A DNA stretch of 5,163 bases, from contig JALHTP010000152.1 in assembly GCA_022865725.1 (NCBI GenBank), positions 1-5,163 on the forward strand, read 5' to 3'. Shown here one piece after another: positions 1-4,234 of this stretch. The notes beneath the pieces were generated by a model. The model searched no databases, was not told the DNA's origin, and saw only the letters and a program-made list of their open reading frames with translations. Made by a program: the position numbers and the translations under genes. The DNA comes from Methyloceanibacter sp. (lineage in GTDB: Bacteria; Pseudomonadota; Alphaproteobacteria; Rhizobiales; Methyloligellaceae). How positions within the stretch are numbered: position 1 is the first letter of the stretch; every line of letters begins with the position of its first letter.

Positions 1-35
1 GCTATTCATGGCAAGGCACGGCCAAGCGCCATAGC
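1..35. repeat. Imperfect inverted repeat at the left edge
   Basis: GCTAT (1-5) pairs with ATAGC (31-35) and GGC (10-12) with GCC (28-30); an alternative register pairs ATGGC (8-12) with GCCAT (28-32). A small GGC-ACG-GCC hairpin sits inside. It is followed by GTTT, so it could be the terminator of a gene left of the window, but the T-run is weak and the arms are short. Nothing else is recognised in the 74 bases before the first gene. Confidence 0.25.
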
Positions 36-74
36 GTTTGCCCGATAGCCAACTCCACAAAAGCGAGGGGGAAT

Positions 75-701
75 ATGCGCGTTGTGGTCGGTTCGGAAAG
101 TTCGAGGGATCAGCGGCCGAGCGAGATCGATCGTCATCTCCAGATGCTGTCGCGCTTTGTCGAGCGCGCCAAAGCCGAAGGTTCGTTCTCCCTTACCATG
201 ATCCTGCGCTCGGCCAGCTCAGGCCCGGCCAAAGCCCTTGTCGGCCTGAAGGACGAGCTTCAGCACGCGGGCGTGAGCGCCAAGGTGATCCTCGCCAAGC
301 TCGAGCCCGAGGACGAGCTCAGACAGTTTTTCGCGAGCCTTTCCGGGCTTGCCCCGCGCGAGCCCGCGCCCTTGCTCATCCGCTGGGCGCGCAATCCACG
401 CCTGCTCGATGCGCATGAGCAAGTGACCTATGGCGAGACGATGTGCTGGTCGGGCGACGCCATGCGCCGCGACGCCGACAAGCGCAACGCGCTGACCCTG
501 TTCGACGAGGAGGCTCCGGACACGGTGCGGCTCGGCCGGCTCGCCTTCGAGGCGCTCTGGGCGGCATCCGCGCTCGTCCCCGAGCGGCGCCTGACGGGCC
601 CCGCAACGGCGCGTCCTTCCGGCGCCTATCAGCTGTCGCAAGACACCCCGGTCGCGGCGCTTCGCCCAAGCCTGCAAGGCTGGCCGCTCGTCCGCCATTA
701 G
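75..701 (+). CDS. Hypothetical protein, possibly a degenerate PLD-like fold
   Basis: I do not recognise this 208-aa protein. The ATG at 75 follows a strong Shine-Dalgarno (GAGGGGG, 65-71). There is no signal peptide or membrane segment, so it is probably cytoplasmic. A charged helical N-terminus (about 15-35) leads to alternating strands and helices: a strand near 37-46, a helix near 51-65, a strand near 68-75, and a strand near 98-104. Residues 112-165 then run DAHEQV, SGDAM, KRNALTLF, AFEALWAAS. That order resembles the second half of a phospholipase-D domain (HxK, then GS, then N, then a closing F..LW helix). However, the lysine is Q116 and the aspartate and GS motifs are not intact, so any such domain would be inactive. 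The tail from about 170 is Pro/Ala-rich. It lies 68 bp before the NDT/TPR gene on the same strand and may be its partner. Protein status is secure; the fold is a guess. Confidence 0.75.
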   Translation: MRVVVGSESSRDQRPSEIDRHLQMLSRFVERAKAEGSFSLTMILRSASSGPAKALVGLKDELQHAGVSAKVILAKLEPEDELRQFFASLSGLAPREPAPLLIRWARNPRLLDAHEQVTYGETMCWSGDAMRRDADKRNALTLFDEEAPDTVRLGRLAFEALWAASALVPERRLTGPATARPSGAYQLSQDTPVAALRPSLQGWPLVRH

Positions 702-726
702 CACTCCATGATAGAGTAGGCTCCGA

Positions 727-750
727 AGCCGCGCACAAACACGCGCGGTT
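727..750. repeat. Hairpin just upstream of the NDT/TPR gene
   Basis: CCGCGC (729-734) and GCGCGG (743-748) are perfect inverted arms around an 8-nt loop, extended in RNA by a G-U and an A-U pair (728/749, 727/750). There is no T-tract after it, so it is not a convincing terminator. It ends seven bases before the Shine-Dalgarno at 755, so it could affect translation of the downstream gene or mark an mRNA processing site. Short GC-rich dyads also arise by chance at this base composition. Confidence 0.35.
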
Positions 751-754
751 GGAT

Positions 755-761
755 GGCGGAG
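755..761 (+). promoter_or_regulatory. Shine-Dalgarno that fixes the GTG start at 770
   Basis: GGCGGAG lies 8 nt before GTG 770. The open frame continues upstream to 443, but that part overlaps gene 1 by about 260 bp and encodes an Arg/Ala-rich, domain-free stretch. The conserved domain begins ten residues after the GTG, which supports this start. Confidence 0.65.
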
Positions 762-769
762 TTTGCGTT

Positions 770-2143
770 GTGGACGACAAGGACCAGCTTCTCCCGCTCT
801 GCTTCGTGCTGATGCCGTTCGGCAAGAAGATGGATGCGGCCGGCCGCGTCACCAATTTCGATTCCGTCTACACCAAGATCATCGCGCCGGCGGTCAGCCA
901 AGCCGGGCTGGAGCCGATCCGCGCCGACGAAGAGAAGATCGGCGGCACCATCCATAAGCCGATGTTCGAGCGGCTGATGCTCTGCCAATACGCCGTGGCC
1001 GACATCACCGGCGCCAATCCCAATGTGTTCTACGAGCTCGGCATCCGCCACGCGATGCGGCCGCGCAGCACCGTGATCGTGTTCGGCGAGGGCACGGTGC
1101 TTCCCTTCGACATCGCGCTGGTGCGCGGCATCGCCTACAAGACCGACGGCGCCGGCGAGCCGGTCGACGCGGCGACGACGCTGGGGCAGATCGCGGGTCA
1201 ACTCCAGGCGGCGCGCGGCAACCCGCATGACGACAGCCCCATCTTCCAACTGGTCGAAGGCGTGCCGCGCTGGGAGATCGACCACAGCAAGACCGACCTG
1301 TTCCGCGCGGCCGCCGACTATTCCAAGCGCTACAAGGACCGCTTGCGCGCGGCGGTGCGCGATGGAGCCAACGCCGTCAATCGGGTCGCCGACGAGCCGG
1401 CGCTCGCCAATCTGCTCGAAGTCGAGAGCGGCGTCGTGGTCGATCTCTTTCTCTCCCTCCGCGACGTGAAGGCCTACGCCGCCATGATCGCGCTCTACGA
1501 GCGCATGCCGCAGCCGCTGCAACGCGCCAAGATGATGCGCGAGCAGTTTGGCTTCGCGCTCAACCGCGAAGGCCGCTTCGCGGAGGCCGAAAACGTGCTG
1601 ACCAAAATCATCGCCGAGTTCGGTCCATCGAGCGAGACCAACGGGCTGTTGGGGCGCATCTACAAGGACCGTTGGGATCTCGCCAAGAAGGAGGGTCTGC
1701 CGGAGGCGCGCGCGCTGCTTAAGAGCGCCGTCGATACCTATCTCGCCGGCTTCGAGGCGAATTGGCGCGATGCCTATCCCGGCGTCAACGCGGTGACGCT
1801 GATGGAGATGATGCCGAAACCCGACCCGCGTCAGGTCGAGATCTTGCCCGTGGTACGCTATTCCGCCGCCCGCAAGGCGGCCAAGGCGCCCGACTATTGG
1901 GACCACGCCACACTGCTCGAGCTTGCCGTGCTTGCCCGCGACGCCGACGCCGCCGACGAGAAGCTCGGCGAGGCGCTCGCGGTGGCGCGCGCTGCATGGG
2001 AGCTGCAAACGACGGCGCGCAATCTCGGGCTGATCCGCGATATGCGCCAAGCCCGAGGCGAGGAGACGGCCTGGATCAAGCAGCTCGAGGACACGCTGAA
2101 CGAGCGCGGGCGCCGCCTCGAAGGTGACAAAACCTTAAGCTGA
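770..2143 (+). CDS. NDT/TIR-like domain fused to ASK-type TPR (DUF4071) protein
   Basis: This 457-aa, apparently cytoplasmic protein has two parts. Residues 10-125 form a nucleoside 2-deoxyribosyltransferase/TIR-like domain. Its signatures are CFVLMPFG (11-18), RADE (51-54) and ADITGANPNVFYELGIRHA (77-95); E89 of FYELG sits where NDT-family enzymes keep the catalytic glutamate, and LPFD follows at 111-114. Residues about 210-440 are helical TPR-like repeats matching the MAP3K TRAFs-binding domain (DUF4071). The diagnostic run is GRIYKD (295-300), YLAGFEA (324-330) and YPGVNAVTL (336-344), which parallels the GRIYKD...GFE...Y.GIN pattern of animal ASK1. NDT-type enzymes cleave N-glycosidic bonds, and related TIR domains cleave NAD+. 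Comparative genomics has proposed that such TPR scaffolds sense NAD+-derived signals in bacterial immunity. Enzymatic activity here is inferred, not shown. It has no clear terminator after it, and the M43 protease gene follows 121 bp downstream. Confidence 0.9.
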   Translation: MDDKDQLLPLCFVLMPFGKKMDAAGRVTNFDSVYTKIIAPAVSQAGLEPIRADEEKIGGTIHKPMFERLMLCQYAVADITGANPNVFYELGIRHAMRPRSTVIVFGEGTVLPFDIALVRGIAYKTDGAGEPVDAATTLGQIAGQLQAARGNPHDDSPIFQLVEGVPRWEIDHSKTDLFRAAADYSKRYKDRLRAAVRDGANAVNRVADEPALANLLEVESGVVVDLFLSLRDVKAYAAMIALYERMPQPLQRAKMMREQFGFALNREGRFAEAENVLTKIIAEFGPSSETNGLLGRIYKDRWDLAKKEGLPEARALLKSAVDTYLAGFEANWRDAYPGVNAVTLMEMMPKPDPRQVEILPVVRYSAARKAAKAPDYWDHATLLELAVLARDADAADEKLGEALAVARAAWELQTTARNLGLIRDMRQARGEETAWIKQLEDTLNERGRRLEGDKTLS

Positions 2144-2252
2144 AAACGCTTCCTGACATCTGAATCTATGGGTAATCTTGCCGTTCGGCAGCGATCTCGC
2201 GCTTGGCTAGGTGGGGCCAGGCTCGCGCTTCCAGCACGAAACAGAACCATTT

Positions 2253-2259
2253 GGGAGGG
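2253..2259 (+). promoter_or_regulatory. Shine-Dalgarno that fixes the GTG start at 2265
   Basis: GGGAGGG ends 5 nt before GTG 2265. Starting here puts the twin-arginine motif at residues 3-4, as expected for a Tat signal. The upstream in-frame GTG at 2211 would bury the signal peptide 18 residues inside the protein and has no comparable ribosome site. Confidence 0.75.
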
Positions 2260-2264
2260 TAGTC

Positions 2265-3218
2265 GTGAACCGGCGTGAGTTCCTGACGTCTACCGCCTGC
2301 GCCTGCTTGGCAACCGCCACCGCGAAAGTCGATCCGCTCTTTGCGGAGGACGCGCCGGCCGCGGCGCCGGCCATACCAAAGAGGCTTTATCGATGCGGGA
2401 CGCCGCCACCCACCCCGGCGGCGAGAATCCAGGCCACCCGCGTGATCACCGCGCTCCGCTCCCACCGCATGAATTTCCGCGGGAAGACGGTCGTGCCGAT
2501 CCGCTTCCATGTCATCCACGACGGACAGCAAGGGCTTCTCCCGGATCGCCAGCTCAAGGCGCAAGTCGCCATGCTGAACACGATCTACGCGCCTACCGGC
2601 GTCGAATTCAAAACCATCGAGGTCGACCTGCACGAGAACGCCGCGTGGTTCCGCCACGAATACGGCACCGACCAAGAAACGGAAATGAAGACCGCGCTCG
2701 GCAAGGACCCGTCCGGCTGCCTCAACATCTACACCTGCGAGCCCGGCGGCGGACTTCTCGGCTATGCCACCTTTCCTTGGTGGCTCAAGGACACGCCGGC
2801 GCTCGACGGCGTCGTTCTGCACCATGCGAGCTTCCCGAACTCCCCCAGGCCCTGGGTGCAGCAGCCTTGGCCGTTCGATCTCGGCATGACGGCCGTGCAT
2901 GAGATCGGCCATTGGTGCGGCCTCTACCACACGTTCCAGGGCGGCTGCGACGCGCCGGGCGACGATTTGGAGGATACGCCGTTCGAGATGGGGCCCGCGG
3001 CGGGCTGTCCGATCGATCAGCCGTCGGCATGCCCCGGCGAGAGCCGGTTCGACCCCGTCGAGAACTACATGGACTATTCCGACGATGCCTGCATGAAGCA
3101 TTTCACCCCCCAACAGCTCCAGCGCATCAGGGACATGGTCGGCTACTATCGCTTTGAATTGAACCCGCAGACGAGCCGCTCCTCGCTGCTCGAGCAAGTC
3201 CGCAAAAGCGTCGAGTGA
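2265..3218 (+). CDS. Tat-exported M43 zinc metalloprotease
   Basis: This 317-aa precursor is a metzincin-clan endopeptidase of the pappalysin/cytophagalysin family (M43). The zinc motif is HEIGHWCGLYH (212-222): H212, H216 and H222 bind zinc and E213 is the general base. The family's GGC (226-228), DTP (237-239) and GCP (247-249) follow, and the Met-turn lies in ENYMDYSDDACM (266-277, Met269). All key residues are intact, so it should be active. The N-terminus NRREFL (2-7), followed by a mildly hydrophobic Ala/Thr/Cys stretch, is a twin-arginine signal, with possible cleavage after A20 or A27. It is therefore probably exported folded, to the periplasm or beyond. The mature part has eight cysteines, allowing disulfides. 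C218, beside zinc ligand H216, is often Leu in relatives I recall. The length is normal for bacterial M43 enzymes. Its stop overlaps the start of the next gene. Confidence 0.92.
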   Translation: MNRREFLTSTACACLATATAKVDPLFAEDAPAAAPAIPKRLYRCGTPPPTPAARIQATRVITALRSHRMNFRGKTVVPIRFHVIHDGQQGLLPDRQLKAQVAMLNTIYAPTGVEFKTIEVDLHENAAWFRHEYGTDQETEMKTALGKDPSGCLNIYTCEPGGGLLGYATFPWWLKDTPALDGVVLHHASFPNSPRPWVQQPWPFDLGMTAVHEIGHWCGLYHTFQGGCDAPGDDLEDTPFEMGPAAGCPIDQPSACPGESRFDPVENYMDYSDDACMKHFTPQQLQRIRDMVGYYRFELNPQTSRSSLLEQVRKSVE

Positions 3219-3883
3219 GATATCTTCTCGTCCTGCTCGCATGCGGCGCCGCTTGCCTGAGCGCCAGTCCTGCGCTTGCCTTCAAGAATATCGAAGGCTG
3301 CGACATCGTCGCGTTCGCCTCGCCATCGTCGCCGATCGCCATCGCGCCGGAGCGCTGGCAGGCTTATGCGCAAGCGGCCGCGTCCTTGCTCGAAAATCCG
3401 CCGAGCGCGGCGGCGAACGATTGGCGCGGCCTCGCCCTAAGTCTGTTCGGCCTACAGAAAGACCTGCTCGCGCCCGACAAGGGCTCCAAGGCCTATCGGG
3501 ACTATCTCGCCAGCGACAGCTGCCGCGTGCTCGTCAAGCTGAATGGCGGCTCGGTCGAGGCCCTGCTTAACGAGGTGGGACAATCGACCTCGGGCAACGC
3601 CATGGCGGCGTTGCGGCACCTCATCGATGCCGCCCGCAAGCAGATGGACAATCTCGACCGCGCGGCGCGCTTCCGCTCGAGCCAGGACCGAAAATTATCG
3701 CTTGCCGCCTATAATTGCTTCGTCGCCAGCGCGATCGTGGCCCTCCTTCCGCCCGAGCGGCAACAAACCATCACGCTCGCGGATTTCGGGGAGACCGTGA
3801 CCTGCAAGGACGCCGGTAGGACGGAGCAGGCCGTGCTGCTCGAGCGGCCTGGGCGGACCGCTGCTAGCGCAAGCCGGCGCTAG
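3215..3883 (+). CDS. Exported hypothetical protein coupled to the protease
   Basis: I do not recognise this 222-aa protein. It starts at a GTG sharing GTGA with the protease stop (4-bp overlap) and has no good Shine-Dalgarno of its own, so it is probably translated by coupling. Residues 1-22 form a Sec signal peptide: MRY, then a hydrophobic core, then SPALA with cleavage before F23. The mature protein is mainly helical and has four cysteines (C29, C103, C168, C197), enough for two disulfides in the periplasm. A second hydrophobic stretch around 163-178 contains YNCF and looks like a buried helix rather than a membrane span. The Arg/Ala-rich tail (from about 210) is encoded within the terminator hairpin. 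Its tight link to the M43 protease suggests a partner such as an inhibitor, chaperone or substrate, but no motif says which. Confidence 0.85.
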   Translation: MRYLLVLLACGAACLSASPALAFKNIEGCDIVAFASPSSPIAIAPERWQAYAQAAASLLENPPSAAANDWRGLALSLFGLQKDLLAPDKGSKAYRDYLASDSCRVLVKLNGGSVEALLNEVGQSTSGNAMAALRHLIDAARKQMDNLDRAARFRSSQDRKLSLAAYNCFVASAIVALLPPERQQTITLADFGETVTCKDAGRTEQAVLLERPGRTAASASRR

Positions 3884-3891
3884 CGGTCTTT
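3856..3891 (+). terminator. Hairpin terminator spanning both convergent stops
   Basis: GCTAGCGC (3863-3870) and GCGCTAGC (3877-3884) are a perfect 8-bp stem around the loop AAGCCG. GACCGC (3856-3861) can also pair with GCGGTC (3883-3888), giving a 12-bp stem with a 3-nt bulge. TTT follows at 3889-3891, a short tail for an intrinsic terminator on the plus strand. No T-run follows on the minus side, so termination of the small membrane-protein gene from this element is less certain. The stem covers the stop codons of both genes. Confidence 0.6.
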
Positions 3892-4068
3892 GCCGACCTC
3901 GATATCGATGCCCTTGTCCTTGCTGATCTCGCCGGAGAAGCCCGGCACGTCGATCCTCACCACGTCCCGGTGCTGCCTCTGATAGAGCATGTAGCCCAGC
4001 ACGCCGAGGCCCACGACCGCGATCCCGAGCAAAAAGGCGAGCATCGGACTTATGCTTCTGCCTGCCAT
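3880..4068 (-). CDS. Small single-pass membrane protein, probably stress-inducible
   Basis: This 62-aa protein has a short positive N-terminus (MAGRS), one transmembrane helix (about residues 9-29, ending LGYMLYQRQ), and a charged C-terminal tail of about 30 residues with the segment VRIDVPGFSGEISKDKGIDIEV. By the positive-inside rule the orientation is ambiguous, because both flanks carry arginines. I recognise no named family, though similar small membrane proteins are common in Hyphomicrobiales. ATG 4068 is preferred over the adjacent GTG (4071) because AGGAGG lies 6 nt before the ATG and only 3 nt before the GTG. An EcfG-type promoter is suitably placed upstream. It converges on gene 4: both stop codons read from the same CTAG at 3880-3883. 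Function is unknown; a role in envelope stress would fit the promoter. Confidence 0.82.
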   Translation of the reverse strand: MAGRSISPMLAFLLGIAVVGLGVLGYMLYQRQHRDVVRIDVPGFSGEISKDKGIDIEVGKDR

Positions 4069-4074
4069 CACATT

Positions 4075-4080
4075 CCTCCT
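4075..4080 (-). promoter_or_regulatory. Perfect Shine-Dalgarno of the small membrane protein
   Basis: On the minus strand AGGAGG lies 6 nt before ATG 4068. This full consensus supports the short gene being real and selects the ATG over the GTG one codon upstream. Confidence 0.85.
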
Positions 4081-4101
4081 AGGTTGTTGAGTTCCCTGAC
4101 G

Positions 4102-4126
4102 AACGCCTTGGTAGGCGCGGTGTTCC
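4102..4126 (-). promoter_or_regulatory. EcfG-type general stress response promoter
   Basis: On the minus strand GGAAC (4126-4122) is followed, after exactly 16 nt, by CGTT (4105-4102). This matches the consensus GGAAC-N16/17-CGTT used by the EcfG (RpoE2-like) sigma factors of the alphaproteobacterial PhyR-NepR-EcfG cascade. The implied transcript start near 4095 gives a leader of about 27 nt that includes the AGGAGG site, so the spacing to the gene is natural. The match is read directly; use in the cell is inferred. Confidence 0.7.
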
Positions 4127-4156
4127 CCGACTCGACAGACGCAACTTTAGGTTCTG

Positions 4157-4172
4157 CTTGACGCAGGTCAAG
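4157..4172. promoter_or_regulatory. FixK/FNR-type binding site (anaerobox)
   Basis: The palindrome CTTGACGCAGGTCAAG has perfect 6-bp arms around GCAG and contains TTGAC-N4-GTCAA, fitting the FNR/FixK/ANR consensus TTGAY-N4-RTCAA. Its centre (4164.5) is 70 bp before the dehydrogenase ATG. If it acts at -41.5, transcription would start near 4206 with a leader of about 29 nt, which is plausible, although I see no good -10 element there. It also lies about 70 bp upstream of the predicted EcfG start on the other strand, so it could act on either gene. Confidence 0.6.
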
Positions 4173-4177
4173 GTCGG

Positions 4178-4193
4178 GGACCAGGATCGGTCC
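4178..4193. repeat. Inverted repeat GGACC-N6-GGTCC upstream of the dehydrogenase
   Basis: GGACC (4178-4182) and GGTCC (4189-4193) are perfect arms around AGGATC. An overlapping dyad GGTC-GGG-GACC occupies 4172-4182. They lie between the FixK/FNR-type box and the predicted dehydrogenase start, so they could be a second operator or a chance GC-rich dyad. Confidence 0.3.
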
Positions 4194-4234
4194 AGAAGAG
4201 CAAAAAGCGGCCTTTACGTCCAAGGGAGGACATC

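Noticed and set aside
9..32. Possible sigma-54 promoter (AGGCACGG... before gene 1)
   Set aside because: The GG and GC elements do not fall at the required 10-nt spacing and the TTGC half is absent.
443..769. In-frame extension of the NDT/TPR gene to an ATG at 443
   Set aside because: It overlaps gene 1 by about 260 bp, encodes Arg/Ala-rich sequence without domain features, and GTG 770 has a good ribosome site just before the conserved domain.
698..2050. Long antisense open frame (450 aa) opposite the NDT/TPR gene
   Set aside because: Typical GC-rich shadow: composition-driven His/Arg/Gly-rich product, no recognisable motif, opposite a gene with clear conserved domains.
2196..2230. Direct repeat CTCGCGCTT (2196-2204 and 2222-2230) and small hairpin TGCC-GTTC-GGCA (2179-2190) before the protease gene
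   Set aside because: Short, GC-rich, no T-run and no clear promoter elements; likely chance. No convincing terminator or promoter is seen in 2144-2252.
2211..2264. Upstream GTG start for the M43 protease
   Set aside because: Would place 18 residues before the RR motif and lacks a ribosome site like GGGAGGG at 2253-2259.
2166..3242. Antisense open frame (358 aa) opposite the M43 protease
   Set aside because: Covers a gene with an intact zinc motif and Met-turn; its own product shows no family features.
3215..3260. Lipoprotein signal (LLAC at residues 7-10) in gene 4
   Set aside because: The cysteine is too close to the N-terminus, the -2 residue is Leu, and a good SPALA signal-peptidase I site follows at residues 18-22.
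4091..4131. Direct repeat GTTCCCTGAC / GTTCCCCGAC, suggesting a second EcfG -35 or paired operator
   Set aside because: Only the copy at 4122-4126 has a CGTT at the right distance; the other would place its -10 over the ribosome site, so the similarity is probably accidental.
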